Shown: in pieces, positions 1-8,496 of the stretch | Numbering within the stretch: position 1 is the first letter of the stretch | Layout of the letters: each line of letters opens with the position of its first letter | NCBI GenBank assembly: GCA_900540905.1 | Contig: UQHR01000034.1 | Span: 1 to 24,959, forward strand | Direction: 5' to 3' | Source: an uncultured Collinsella sp. | GTDB taxonomy: Bacteria; Actinomycetota; Coriobacteriia; Coriobacteriales; Coriobacteriaceae | DNA: 24,959 nucleotides | Made by a program: the position numbers and the translations under genes | Notes under the pieces: model-generated | Seen by the model: the letters and a program-made list of their open reading frames with translations, nothing else | Databases searched by the model: none | Told to the model about the DNA's origin: nothing

Positions 1-1257
1 TGAAGGCGTTTCGGCAGCCGCAACCGGCAGCGCTTGCAGCGCCAGCCACGCATCCACCGCGCACGCAATATCTCCAGCCTCGAGCGCCACATACAGCGCA
101 CGCTCTCCTTCGGCAAGCTCGCGCGAACGACGGCAACGCGAAAGCAGCACACGCCCGCCGCCAATGAGCATAACGGGCGAATACGACAGCACCACAGCAT
201 GGTCTCCGGCTCGCAGCGGCAGCGGCTCCTCCAAGCGCACCTGCACGGTACGGGTCTCGCCCACCGCCATGGGGGCCTCGCCCTCCATAAGCATGATGCG
301 GCCGACAACCTCGGCCGTACCCGCCATCACATGCACGCGCGCGCCCGACTCGAGCACACGCGGTTTAGCGCCCTCGCGGCCCAGGTAGGTAAACGTCATC
401 ATAAAGCGCAGCGTCTGACCAAAACGGCCCTCCACGCCGAGCATCTCGCCGCGATCGAGTGCGGCGACAGCATCGCCCACCAAGTTGAGCGCCACACGCT
501 GACCGGGCAACGCCTGCTGCGTGTCGCCATGCACCTGGATCCCGCGTACGCGGCAGACCGTGCGCGACGGCAGCGCGACGAGCTCATCGCCCACCGCAAC
601 CGGCGCATCGTGCAGCGTTCCCGTCACGACGGTGCCGGCGCCCTTGATCGTAAAGCAGCGGTCAATCGGCAGGCGCGGCGCGGCATCGCTCCGCTCGACA
701 CGCTCGCGACAGGTATCCCAGCAGACACCCACCTGCTCGTCGAGCACCGCAAGCAGCCCGTCAATCCCCTCGCCCGTCTTAGACGACACGGGCACAATTG
801 GCGCGCCCTCAAACACGGTACCCGACAAAAAGTCATCGACATCGAGCTCGGCAAGCTCGGTCATCTCGGCGTCGGCCAGATCACACATCGTCAGCGCGAC
901 CACCATATGCGTGACGCCCAGCAGCTCCAGCACATGCACGTGCTCGCGGGTCTGCGGCATCACGCCCTCGACGGCCGAAACCACCAGCACGGCAACGTCG
1001 ATGCCCGTGGCACCCTGCACCATGGCGCGCAGGTAATGCGCGTGGCCCGGCACGTCGACCAGGCCAACGATCTTGCCACTCGGCAGCGCCAGCTCGCCAA
1101 AGCCCAGCTCCACCGTCATGCCGCGACGGCGCTCGACCTCCAGACGATCGGGATTCTTGCCGGTCAGCGCCTCGATCAGCGCCGACTTACCGTGGTCAAC
1201 GTGGCCCGCCGTGCCAACGATAACGGGACACTCCACCAGCGCCTGAACCTCACTCAT
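1..1257 (-). CDS. selB: Selenocysteine-specific elongation factor SelB (3' end outside window)
   Basis: GTPase that carries Sec-tRNA(Sec) to the ribosome at UGA codons marked by a SECIS hairpin; it serves fdhF in this window. The 419 codons present start at ATG 1257 and leave the window at base 1. Visible motifs are G1 GHVDHGKS near residues 18-25, a switch I-like RRGMTVELGF, and G3 DVPGH. They are followed by EF-Tu-like beta-barrel domains containing GAGTVVTGT. The G4 position reads TMCD rather than the usual (N/T)KxD. The C-terminal winged-helix domains that bind SECIS RNA would lie left of the window. The start codon overlaps the selA stop as ATGA, so the two genes are probably translationally coupled. 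The identification is firm; only the C-terminus is unseen. Confidence 0.95.
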   Translation of the reverse strand, partial: MSEVQALVECPVIVGTAGHVDHGKSALIEALTGKNPDRLEVERRRGMTVELGFGELALPSGKIVGLVDVPGHAHYLRAMVQGATGIDVAVLVVSAVEGVMPQTREHVHVLELLGVTHMVVALTMCDLADAEMTELAELDVDDFLSGTVFEGAPIVPVSSKTGEGIDGLLAVLDEQVGVCWDTCRERVERSDAAPRLPIDRCFTIKGAGTVVTGTLHDAPVAVGDELVALPSRTVCRVRGIQVHGDTQQALPGQRVALNLVGDAVAALDRGEMLGVEGRFGQTLRFMMTFTYLGREGAKPRVLESGARVHVMAGTAEVVGRIMLMEGEAPMAVGETRTVQVRLEEPLPLRAGDHAVVLSYSPVMLIGGGRVLLSRCRRSRELAEGERALYVALEAGDIACAVDAWLALQALPVAAAETPS

Positions 1258-2711
1258 CGAACAATCGCCTTCTTAACGCATGCGGCAAGTGTCGACGCCG
1301 CCGTCTCGATATCGCGGTCGCCCACAAGCGTACGGACGTCAAACAAAATGCGATCGTGCGAGGTGCGCGTGACGACTGGCGTGTCGAAGTCCTGGACAAG
1401 CGAGCGCTTGAGCGCGTCGACCGTCAGGCGCTCGTCAACAAGACGCACGGCAACGCACATCGTGGGCAGCTCCACGGTAGGCAGCGAGCCGCCACCGGGA
1501 GTCGACGACTCCTCGACGATCTCCACCTGAACGGCGCACGGGCAACCGGCCTTATCGAGCCCGGCGACCATACGATCGCGAAGCTTGCGGGCACGTCGCT
1601 CCAAATGGGCCTGCGGCAGCGTAAGCATGCTGAGCACCGGAATATCGCGATGGGCAACGTCGGCGCCGTCCATGTAGATACGCAGCGTGGCCTCGAGCGC
1701 CGACAGAGCCAGTTTGCCCGGGCGCAAGGCGCGCATAAGCGGATGTGATCCACAGGCCTGGACCAGATCGCGACGGCCCATGATAATGCCCGCCTGTGCG
1801 GCACCGAGCAGCTTATCGCCCGAGCACGACACGATATCGAGCCCCGACGCCACCGAAGTGGGTGTAGTCTCCTCGCCGCCGCGAACCAGGATGTCGTCAG
1901 GCAACAGCGCGCCCGACCCCTGGTCTTCGTAGAAGAGCAGGCCATGCTTATGGGCCAGTGCGGCGAGCCCCCTTGAGCTCACTTCCTCGTGAAAACCTTC
2001 GATGCGATAGTTGGAAGGATGGACCTTAAGGATCATCGCCGTATCGGTCGTGATGGCGCGCTCGTAGTCGCCCAAATGCGTGCGGTTGGTGGCGCCGACC
2101 TCGACAAGCTTGGCGCCCGAAGCCGCCATGACATCGGGGATGCGAAAGCTGCCGCCAATCTCGACAAGCTCGCCGCGGCTGACGATAACCTCTTTGCCCG
2201 CGGCATGGGTGGCAAGCACCAGCAGCACCGCGGCGGCGTTGTTGTTGACCACAAGCGCGTCCTCGGCACCGGTAAGCGAGCGAATCAGCTGTGCAGCGTG
2301 CTCCTTGCGCGACCCGCGCGAGCAGGTGTCCACGCTGTACTCGAGCGTGCTGTAGCCGCGCGCGACCTCGGCCACGGCCTTGGCGGCCGACTCCGCGAGC
2401 GGGGCGCGGCCCAAGTTGGTATGGATGACCACGCCCGTGGCGTTGACGGCAGGGCGCAAGCTCGGCAGCGCAGAGCGGTGGGCACGCCACTCGACGGCCG
2501 AGGCCAGCTCGCGCTTAGAGCGTGGAGCGGCACCGGCACGAATCGCAGCGCGCTCCTCGTCAAGCTCGGCCGTGACAGCGGCATGCACCACCGCGTCGCA
2601 GGTCTCCCCCGCCGCCTTCACTACCGGCCACTCGGCAAGCAGCTCGTTGACAGAAGGAATGGCGCGCAGGCGGGCGCGCACCTCATCGGGCATGTTCTGG
2701 CTATCGCTCAT
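1254..2711 (-). CDS. selA: L-seryl-tRNA(Sec) selenium transferase SelA
   Basis: PLP enzyme that converts Ser-tRNA(Sec) to Sec-tRNA(Sec) using selenophosphate, in the cytoplasm. The chosen ATG at 2711 gives 485 residues, close to the roughly 460 of E. coli SelA, and has GAAAGG 6 bases upstream. The frame stays open upstream to 2786, but those 25 residues have no family resemblance. Recognisable blocks are the N-terminal IPSVNELL, the NATGVVIHTNLGRAPL segment near residue 90, and SGDKLLGAAQAG, whose Lys300 is the likely PLP Schiff-base lysine (Lys295 in E. coli). In the last motif the usual GGPQAG reads GAAQAG. The gene lies 75 bases downstream of the molybdoenzyme gene and overlaps selB by 4 bases, so the three probably form one operon. 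Confidence 0.96.
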   Translation of the reverse strand: MSDSQNMPDEVRARLRAIPSVNELLAEWPVVKAAGETCDAVVHAAVTAELDEERAAIRAGAAPRSKRELASAVEWRAHRSALPSLRPAVNATGVVIHTNLGRAPLAESAAKAVAEVARGYSTLEYSVDTCSRGSRKEHAAQLIRSLTGAEDALVVNNNAAAVLLVLATHAAGKEVIVSRGELVEIGGSFRIPDVMAASGAKLVEVGATNRTHLGDYERAITTDTAMILKVHPSNYRIEGFHEEVSSRGLAALAHKHGLLFYEDQGSGALLPDDILVRGGEETTPTSVASGLDIVSCSGDKLLGAAQAGIIMGRRDLVQACGSHPLMRALRPGKLALSALEATLRIYMDGADVAHRDIPVLSMLTLPQAHLERRARKLRDRMVAGLDKAGCPCAVQVEIVEESSTPGGGSLPTVELPTMCVAVRLVDERLTVDALKRSLVQDFDTPVVTRTSHDRILFDVRTLVGDRDIETAASTLAACVKKAIVR

Positions 2712-2786
2712 GTGCAGCCTTTCAAAAACCAAGGGCAGATCAGTCGGCCGTTCGTCAAAACCAGCCGAATCAATCTGTTGAATCAA

Positions 2787-4907
2787 TCAGTCGTTATTAT
2801 CCTCGTGCTCTGCGATCTTTTCCACGCGAACGGCGTTTTCCTGGGTGAGCGCGGCGCCCGTCAACGGGTCCCAACGCAACGGTGTATGGTCGAGCGGGCC
2901 CACGCCCAAGGCTTGAGCGCCACCGGCATCGGCGCCAAACGAACGCCCACCGGGGGCGGCCGAGGTGAAGATGCACGCTGGATGCAGATACGGCGTCGTC
3001 TCCACGCGCACGCGGTCGCGGCCCATATCGCTCACGAGTTCGACGATCTCGCCGTCGGCGATGCCCATGTGCGCAGCAGCATCGGCATTCATCTGCACGG
3101 CATCCAGGTCCGATCCAGCCTCGGCGGCACCTTGGGCTGCAAGCCTTCGCGAGGTATGCGACTCAAAGGGACGGTTGCCGCTAATGAGGCGAAACATCCC
3201 CGGACCAGGCTCCACCATGGGAGCAATCCAGTTGGGTACGCGACCCAGGCCGGCTCGTTCCCATACGTCGCTTGCCAGCGCAATTTTGCCGCCATCCAAG
3301 GGAATCACCGGCTCACCCGTGCGCGTCGGCAGCGCCATGCCCGTATCGGCCCAGCCGCGCTCCTTGAGCTCGTCCAGATCGATCCCAAACGGCGCCACCT
3401 GCGCAGCCGCCAGGTCGTCGGACGTAAACCGAAAGTACTCACCCACGCCGCAGGCCGCAGCCAAACCGGCAAAAATCTCCCGACCGGGACGCGTGTCGCC
3501 ATGCAACACGGGCAACACGGCATTGCGGTAGAACACACGCGCGTCGTTGCGGCCCACGACCGTACCCACGCCGCCGTCGGCCTCCAGATACGTCACGTCG
3601 GGCAGCACGAAGTCGGAAGCGCGCGCTGTCTCGGACCAGCGAATATCAATTGTCACGAGCAAGTCAAGCTGCTGCAAAATACTCAACCAAGCCTGTGCAT
3701 TGCCATAGCCCGCACCGGGGTTACTGGCATAGACGATGAGCCCACGTAAATCGCCGGCAAGAATCGACTGACCGATGGTCGTACACAGGCCTCGCACCGG
3801 ATCGACCAGTGGATAGCGCTCGGACCCCAGCTTGGGCCCGCGTGGCACCGGCGGCGTCGCAAAGCGTGCGGGATCGAGGTCGCCCAACACAAGCGGCGTG
3901 GGGGGGGGGTTGAGCGCGCCGCCCGCGTGTCCGATGCAGCCCAGCAGCACATCGACCAGGCAGATAGCACGCGCGGTCTGGGTGCTGTTGGCATACGCAA
4001 TGCCGATGCCACCATGAAAGCCAGCGTCCACCACCGCAGCAGGCGCCGCCACAGCCAAATCACGCGCAGTCGCACGGATATCGTCCGCCGGCACGTCGCA
4101 CATCGACTCGGCCCACTCGGGCGTCCAAGCGCTCGCCGCCTTCGCCAGCTCGTCAAAACCCGTGGTATAGCGGGTCACGAACTCGTGGTCATACAGGTCC
4201 TCGGCTACCAGCACATGTGCGATACCCAGCAGCAACGCCAGATCGCATCCAGGACGTACGCGCAGCCAGCGGTCGGCAAGCGCAGCCGAGCCACTGCGCC
4301 GGGGGTCAACCACGATAATCTTAGCCCCACGTCGACGGGCATCGTTGAGCGCATCAACGGCCCCCATCGTCGACGAATCGACAATGGAGCGCCCCAGATA
4401 CATGATGCAATCGGTGTGCGCAAGGTCGGAGGCGGGACTATAGCCCAAGCTGTGCTCCCAACCGGTAAGTCGGCTTACCTCGCAGGCACCGTCGGCACCG
4501 TACACGTTGGGCGAACCAAGCGCATGCATAAAGCGATGCGCCCAGTAGCGGTCGAACGAGGGCACGCCGAGCGTCATGCCCAGCGCACGGGGACCATGCC
4601 CGTCAACAATCTCCCCAAAGCGCGCTGCGATCTGCGCGAACGCCTCATCCCACGAAATCGCATCGAACCCCGAGCCATCATCTCGTCGACGCATGGGATG
4701 CAAAATCCGGTCGCGCTCGTCAAACGGCATTGCCAGGCGATGCCGTCCGCGGGCGCACAGGGCACGCGCCGCGCACGGATGCCCCGGCACCGGCAACTCG
4801 GCCGCCACGCGACCGTCCTCAACGCGTGCCGCAAAGGCGCAATCGGCATAGCATCCCCCGCATGTCGTCACCACGGAGCGACCGTCATGCTCCACAGCAG
4901 ATGCCAT
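2787..4907 (-). CDS. Molybdopterin-dependent oxidoreductase, formate dehydrogenase/polysulfide reductase-like catalytic subunit
   Basis: Cytoplasmic member of the Mo/W-bisPGD (DMSO reductase) superfamily, 706 residues. The ATG at 4907 is preferred because AAAGGGG lies 8 bases before it; an in-frame ATG at 4925 has no better signal. The N-terminus holds a [4Fe-4S] motif, Cys16, Cys19, Cys23 and Cys51 (C-x2-C-x3-C-x27-C). LCARG follows where FdhF has LCLKG. Cys142, in GACEVSRLTGW, sits where the metal-ligating Sec/Cys is expected, so the enzyme does not itself need selenocysteine. The molybdopterin-binding and C-terminal dinucleotide-binding regions are present (residues about 80 to 690, including FESHTSRRL). 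There is no Tat signal and no adjacent electron-transfer subunit. The substrate cannot be read from sequence; formate, sulfur compounds and others remain possible. It contains a 10-base G/C homopolymer (see findings). Confidence 0.85.
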   Translation of the reverse strand: MASAVEHDGRSVVTTCGGCYADCAFAARVEDGRVAAELPVPGHPCAARALCARGRHRLAMPFDERDRILHPMRRRDDGSGFDAISWDEAFAQIAARFGEIVDGHGPRALGMTLGVPSFDRYWAHRFMHALGSPNVYGADGACEVSRLTGWEHSLGYSPASDLAHTDCIMYLGRSIVDSSTMGAVDALNDARRRGAKIIVVDPRRSGSAALADRWLRVRPGCDLALLLGIAHVLVAEDLYDHEFVTRYTTGFDELAKAASAWTPEWAESMCDVPADDIRATARDLAVAAPAAVVDAGFHGGIGIAYANSTQTARAICLVDVLLGCIGHAGGALNPPPTPLVLGDLDPARFATPPVPRGPKLGSERYPLVDPVRGLCTTIGQSILAGDLRGLIVYASNPGAGYGNAQAWLSILQQLDLLVTIDIRWSETARASDFVLPDVTYLEADGGVGTVVGRNDARVFYRNAVLPVLHGDTRPGREIFAGLAAACGVGEYFRFTSDDLAAAQVAPFGIDLDELKERGWADTGMALPTRTGEPVIPLDGGKIALASDVWERAGLGRVPNWIAPMVEPGPGMFRLISGNRPFESHTSRRLAAQGAAEAGSDLDAVQMNADAAAHMGIADGEIVELVSDMGRDRVRVETTPYLHPACIFTSAAPGGRSFGADAGGAQALGVGPLDHTPLRWDPLTGAALTQENAVRVEKIAEHEDNND

Positions 4908-4975
4908 CTCGATTACCCCTTTCACAGGTCAAACACAACAGGCCAACAGCCCGGCAACGAGCCCCAGACCCAAAA

Positions 4976-5008
4976 GGCCTCCCGCACGGCAACGCCCCGC
5001 GGGAGGCC
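4976..5008 (-). terminator. Rho-independent terminator after the formate hydrogenlyase operon
   Basis: Perfect 10-bp stem (GGCCTCCCGC at 4976-4985 against GCGGGAGGCC at 4999-5008) with a 13-base loop. On the minus strand it is followed by TTTT. It starts 21 bases beyond the formate channel stop codon. It separates the long hyf operon from the molybdoenzyme-selA-selB unit. Confidence 0.88.
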
Positions 5009-5029
5009 CAATGTCAAACAGACGGTACC

Positions 5030-5869
5030 TTACGCCTCGGACTTCTTGGCGTAGACAAACCAGTAGCCGAGCGCGATCAGAACCGCACCGCCCACGATGT
5101 TGCCCAGCGTGGCGGCGGATAGGTTAAACGCAATACCCGCGACGTTGAGCGCATCGGCCCCGGCAACCCTGGCACCATAGCCGCATGCATGCATCACGGC
5201 GCCCATAGGCAAAAAGTACATGTTGGCGACGCAGTGCTCAAAACCGCAGGCCACAAAGGCAGCGATGGGCAGCAGAATGCCCACAACCTTATCGACTACG
5301 GTCTTGCCGGCGGTACCGATCCACACGGCAAGGCACACAAAGATGTTGCACAGGATGCCGCGGAAGAAGATCGTCACCCAGTCGACCGTCACCTTGCCGG
5401 CGGCGACGCTCACCATGGAATTGGCGACCGCCTCGCCGTTGAGCTTGTAAATGCCGGCCATGTACACCAAGAAGACGATGAACAGAGCGCCGACAAAATT
5501 GCCGATCCACACGACGACCCAGGCCTTGAGCATCTGGACCAGCGTGATCTTTTTGCTCTTGAGCGCGCAGACCATAAGCGAATTGCCGGTAAACAGCTCG
5601 GCGCCGCACACCAGCACCAGCACCAGGCCCAGGCAAAAGCACAGGCCGCCCACGACGCGCTGGGCACCCCAGCCCAGCGTGCTGTCGCTCAAAAACACCG
5701 TAAAGAACAGGCCGCCGAAGGCGATAAACGCGCCGGCGAACATTGCCAACAGAAAGGCCTTAGCGACCGGCAGGTTAGCCTTGGTCACGCCGGCGGCCTC
5801 GGTCTTGGCCTCGATCGCGGCGGGCGCCAGGCAATCGGGAGCGGGATATTCTGCCTTGGAATCTGCCAT
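5030..5869 (-). CDS. Formate channel of the FNT family (FocA/FocB/FdhC-like)
   Basis: Inner-membrane formate/nitrite transporter family protein, 279 residues from ATG 5869, which is preceded by AGGAAAGAAG. The frame extends 11 codons further upstream without family similarity. Six hydrophobic segments are visible. The family signatures are AELFTGNSLMV near residue 92, where FocA has GAELFTSTV, and GFEHCVANMYFLPMG in the second half. The latter contains the conserved pore histidine of FocA (GFEHS-ANM). It is the last gene of the hyf operon, 39 bases after hycI and directly before a terminator. E. coli hyf also ends with a formate channel gene, focB. The likely role is to control formate entry or exit so that formate hydrogenlyase can turn it over. 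Confidence 0.93.
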   Translation of the reverse strand: MADSKAEYPAPDCLAPAAIEAKTEAAGVTKANLPVAKAFLLAMFAGAFIAFGGLFFTVFLSDSTLGWGAQRVVGGLCFCLGLVLVLVCGAELFTGNSLMVCALKSKKITLVQMLKAWVVVWIGNFVGALFIVFLVYMAGIYKLNGEAVANSMVSVAAGKVTVDWVTIFFRGILCNIFVCLAVWIGTAGKTVVDKVVGILLPIAAFVACGFEHCVANMYFLPMGAVMHACGYGARVAGADALNVAGIAFNLSAATLGNIVGGAVLIALGYWFVYAKKSEA

Positions 5870-5908
5870 GTCAATCACTTCTTTCCTATTCAGCAGAGGC
5901 AAGCGCTG

Positions 5909-6412
5909 CTATAGCTCCTGCCCCAAGCGGACAAAGTGGGAAAAGTCGTTGGCGGCCACGGCGTCGTACACGGCGTCGACGGCGTCAAAGACCTCCGGGG
6001 ACATGGGGTTGTAGAACTCCGTATCGCCCGGCTGAATCCCTATGAAGACGATATCTTCGCACGATTGCTCAATCTCTTCGATCAGAATCGACAAGGGAAG
6101 CGAATGCGTGGTGAACATCGACTTGCGGGCCACGTCACGTTTGTCGAGCAAGCGGATGGACCCGACGGGCAGCGCCATGTCGGCGGCATCGACCAAAACC
6201 AAACGCGGCGGACGCTCGCGCTTGACCTCGATGATGTCATCCTCGGGCGTCTGACCGCCATCGATGGTGTACCAGCCGGCAAGCGGCGCGTCCTCCATCT
6301 TTTTGGAGAGCACGGGGCCGGCGGCATCGTCGGCACGCAGCACGCTTCCCGCCGTGAGCACGATACCCGCAAACGGGGCGCCGTTCACGCGACCATCCAC
6401 AACGTGACCCAT
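5909..6412 (-). CDS. hycI: Hydrogenase maturation endopeptidase, HycI family
   Basis: Protease that removes the C-terminal tail of the hydrogenase large subunit (here HyfG) after nickel insertion. It has 167 residues, with clear similarity to E. coli HycI throughout: RADDAAGPVL, IDGGQTPEDDI, LVLVDAADM, FTTHSLPL and GIQPGDTEFYNPM. Asp29, Asp75 and His103 align with the nickel-sensing Asp16, Asp62 and His90 of E. coli HycI. The start ATG overlaps the hycH stop as TAATG, which suggests coupled translation. The N-terminus is about 13 residues longer than in E. coli. The E. coli hyf operon itself lacks a protease gene; this cluster carries its own. Confidence 0.95.
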   Translation of the reverse strand: MGHVVDGRVNGAPFAGIVLTAGSVLRADDAAGPVLSKKMEDAPLAGWYTIDGGQTPEDDIIEVKRERPPRLVLVDAADMALPVGSIRLLDKRDVARKSMFTTHSLPLSILIEEIEQSCEDIVFIGIQPGDTEFYNPMSPEVFDAVDAVYDAVAANDFSHFVRLGQEL

Positions 6413-6993
6413 TACTGCAACCTTCCCGTCAGATACACGCCCGACACATCGCGCACGCGCTCAACCAGATCGCGAAACTTCATCAGAAACGCGACCTGCT
6501 GGGCATGCAGGCCAAAGTCGTCATCGAACACCGAGATGCCGGCCTTGGCAGAACCGCGAAAACCGCGCTCGTCGAGCAGCGTATCGCAGGCCTCGAGCAG
6601 CGACGGCACCGCCGCCTTGTCGAGCTGGCACTCACCAAAGGAGCGGATGGCCTCAAACTTGGTTTTGGCCTCCCCCTCCGGCAGCGCGTCGACGAGCGAA
6701 TAGAACACGTTCACCGGCACCGACAGGCGCGGCTCAAAGCAGTCGAGCACGCCGGTGTGGTGGCCCACGGCGAGCGTGTAGTACAGCACGTCGCAGGCCT
6801 CCTGGGGAACGTCTTCCTCGGTCTCCACAAACTTACGCGTGAGCTCGTAGAAGACCACCTGGTCGGGCGCGTGGCCCAGGCAGGGGTCGGCGACGCCTTC
6901 GGCAGCCTCGTCGCTTGCGCGCGAGGCATCGCCAAAGGAGCCGCCGAGCATGCCGGGGCCCGCAAAGTAACCAGAGCGGTCCGTGAGCTCCAT
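6412..6993 (-). CDS. hycH: Formate hydrogenlyase maturation protein HycH/HyfJ
   Basis: Small cytoplasmic maturation protein of 193 residues. From about residue 45 it follows E. coli HycH: VVFYELTRKF, DVLYYTLAVGHHTGVLDCFE, a KFEAIRSFGE segment, and a C-terminal VYLTGRLQ. HycH and HyfJ are homologues found only with formate hydrogenlyase clusters; their exact action on the large-subunit precursor is not well defined. The protein is longer than the 136-residue E. coli HycH, mostly through a Gly/Ala/Asp-rich N-terminal extension of about 45 residues. It starts directly after the hyfI stop with no gap and overlaps hycI by one base. In position it corresponds to hyfJ of the E. coli hyf operon. Confidence 0.93.
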   Translation of the reverse strand: MELTDRSGYFAGPGMLGGSFGDASRASDEAAEGVADPCLGHAPDQVVFYELTRKFVETEEDVPQEACDVLYYTLAVGHHTGVLDCFEPRLSVPVNVFYSLVDALPEGEAKTKFEAIRSFGECQLDKAAVPSLLEACDTLLDERGFRGSAKAGISVFDDDFGLHAQQVAFLMKFRDLVERVRDVSGVYLTGRLQ

Positions 6994-7776
6994 CTAGCGA
7001 CCTCCGGCCAGCACCAGATCCTGCAGCGCCGAGTAGACCTCAACGCGGCGCGGATCGTCCTGCCTGTCGATGAGCAGCGCCATGGCACCGCGGATATCGC
7101 CCTTGGGCGCGCCCTCGAGCGTGTCCATAAACTCATTGGCCAGGTCGCGGCCGTAACGGTAGCCGCTCATGGCGCGAGCCTCGCGCTCGATGGCAACGCG
7201 CAGCTTGTACGGCACGCCGGGGTGCAGGATATCGGCCTGCTCGCCGGCGGCCTCCACCGTGGTCTCGGCATGGAGCTTTTGGTCCAGCAGACCGAGCGCC
7301 ATGGCAAAGCCGTAGACGGTCTGCGCGGGGCTGGGCGGGCAGCCGGGGATGTAGACATCGACCGGCAGAATCTTGTCCGTTCCGCCCCAGACGCAGTAGT
7401 TGTCGTAGAAGATGCCGCCGGTGCAGCCGCACGCGCCATAGGACACCACGATCTTGGGATCGGGTGCGGCCTCAAAGGCGCGCAGGGCCGGCATGCGCAT
7501 GGCACGCGTCACGGCACCGGTGTACAGCAGCACATCGGCGTGACGGGGCGAGGGCACGACCTTGATGCCAAAGCGCTCGACGTCAAAGACGGGCCTGATG
7601 GAACCGAAAATCTCAATCTCGCAGCCGTTGCAGCCGCCGCAGTCAACACGGTAGACGTACACCGAGCGCTTGATCTTCTTAAGAAGGGTCGCCTTGGCCT
7701 TCTCGATGCTCTCGTCGAGCTCGATCTTGGTCGGGCGGTACTGAAGCCGCTCGGGCAAAAGCGTGGGTTCGGCCAT
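6994..7776 (-). CDS. hyfI: Hydrogenase 4 small subunit HyfI (HycG/NuoB-like)
   Basis: Carries the iron-sulfur cluster nearest the [NiFe] site in group 4 hydrogenases, equivalent to the N2-cluster subunit NuoB of complex I. It has 260 residues. Cysteines are in DCGGCNGCEIE (Cys46, Cys49, Cys52), SYGACGCTGG (Cys116, Cys118) and PGCPPSP (Cys146); these are the HycG/NuoB cluster-binding blocks. The KIELDESIEKAKATLLKKIKR region before the first block is a charged helix. GGAGGAG lies just before the start. The gene begins 2 bases after hyfH and abuts hycH. The C-terminal 70 residues are longer than NuoB needs and are typical of HycG/HyfI. Confidence 0.96.
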   Translation of the reverse strand: MAEPTLLPERLQYRPTKIELDESIEKAKATLLKKIKRSVYVYRVDCGGCNGCEIEIFGSIRPVFDVERFGIKVVPSPRHADVLLYTGAVTRAMRMPALRAFEAAPDPKIVVSYGACGCTGGIFYDNYCVWGGTDKILPVDVYIPGCPPSPAQTVYGFAMALGLLDQKLHAETTVEAAGEQADILHPGVPYKLRVAIEREARAMSGYRYGRDLANEFMDTLEGAPKGDIRGAMALLIDRQDDPRRVEVYSALQDLVLAGGR

Positions 7777-7778
7777 GG

Positions 7779-8495
7779 TTACTCCTCCTTCGTTTCAAAA
7801 TCCATGATGATGCCCTCGACCGGTGCAGGTCCAGCGGGAATCTCGGGCGCATCGGGGTTGAGGTCGCGGTCGACGTACTCCGGGTTCACGCCGTGGCCGC
7901 CCAGATACTCCATGCCGGGGCCCTGGGGCTCACCGGACGCAAGCGTCTCGTTGGCAGCCATGCCGCGCGCGTTGCCGGTCTTTACGGCCGAGGCGGCGCG
8001 CAGGGCGTCGAGCTCGCGCTTGCACTCCTGGCATATACCGACAGTACGGGCGGCCTGGATGGCCTCCATGCCGCCGGTCTTTTGCAGCAGGCGCTTGGCG
8101 TAGTCGATCTCCTTATGCGGGGCAAACGGCTTGCCGCAGCGCGAGCAGTGCTCGAGCGTATAGACGCTCTTGCTGGTGAGGTCGTCCTTGCTCATGACGG
8201 CCAGCTCAAACTCCTCGGTGAGCTTGATGGCCTCCATGGGGCAGGCTTCCTCGCAGCGGCCGCAGAAGATGCAGCGACCGTAGTCGATCGACCAGGTGAT
8301 GGTATCGGCCGCAAGGTCGGTGTCCATGCGAATGGCATCGGCCGGGCACGCCACGCCGCAGGCACCGCAAGCGATGCAGAGCTCAGCATTGTGCTCGGGC
8401 TTGCCGCGCATGTCCTTATTGGTGGGGAACGGCGCAAACGGGTACTTGACCGTCGCGTCGCCGGCCTTGGCGTTAACCTTCCAAAGCTTCAGCAT
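7779..8495 (-). CDS. hyfH: Hydrogenase 4 ferredoxin subunit HyfH (HycF/NuoI-like)
   Basis: Electron-transfer protein with two [4Fe-4S] clusters, relaying electrons between HyfA and HyfI. It has 238 residues from ATG 8495, which has GAGGAGG 9 bases upstream; the frame is open further back only as shadow sequence inside hyfG. Cluster motifs are CIACGACGVACP (Cys40, 43, 46, 50) and CIFCGRCEEACP (Cys75, 78, 81, 85). A later CSRCGKPF and a CQEC pair form a possible zinc or rubredoxin-like site, also seen in HycF. The C-terminal 60 residues are acidic and Pro/Gly-rich and probably disordered. The start lies one base after the hyfG stop. Confidence 0.95.
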   Translation of the reverse strand: MLKLWKVNAKAGDATVKYPFAPFPTNKDMRGKPEHNAELCIACGACGVACPADAIRMDTDLAADTITWSIDYGRCIFCGRCEEACPMEAIKLTEEFELAVMSKDDLTSKSVYTLEHCSRCGKPFAPHKEIDYAKRLLQKTGGMEAIQAARTVGICQECKRELDALRAASAVKTGNARGMAANETLASGEPQGPGMEYLGGHGVNPEYVDRDLNPDAPEIPAGPAPVEGIIMDFETKEE

Positions 8496-8496
8496 A

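Noticed and set aside
2712..2786. A longer SelA N-terminus starting at 2786
   Set aside because: The extra 25 residues have no family similarity, and a better ribosome binding site precedes the ATG at 2711.
2787..4907. Calling the molybdoenzyme a selenocysteine formate dehydrogenase
   Set aside because: The ligand position is Cys142, there is no in-frame UGA and the FdhF-type VUHGP context is absent.
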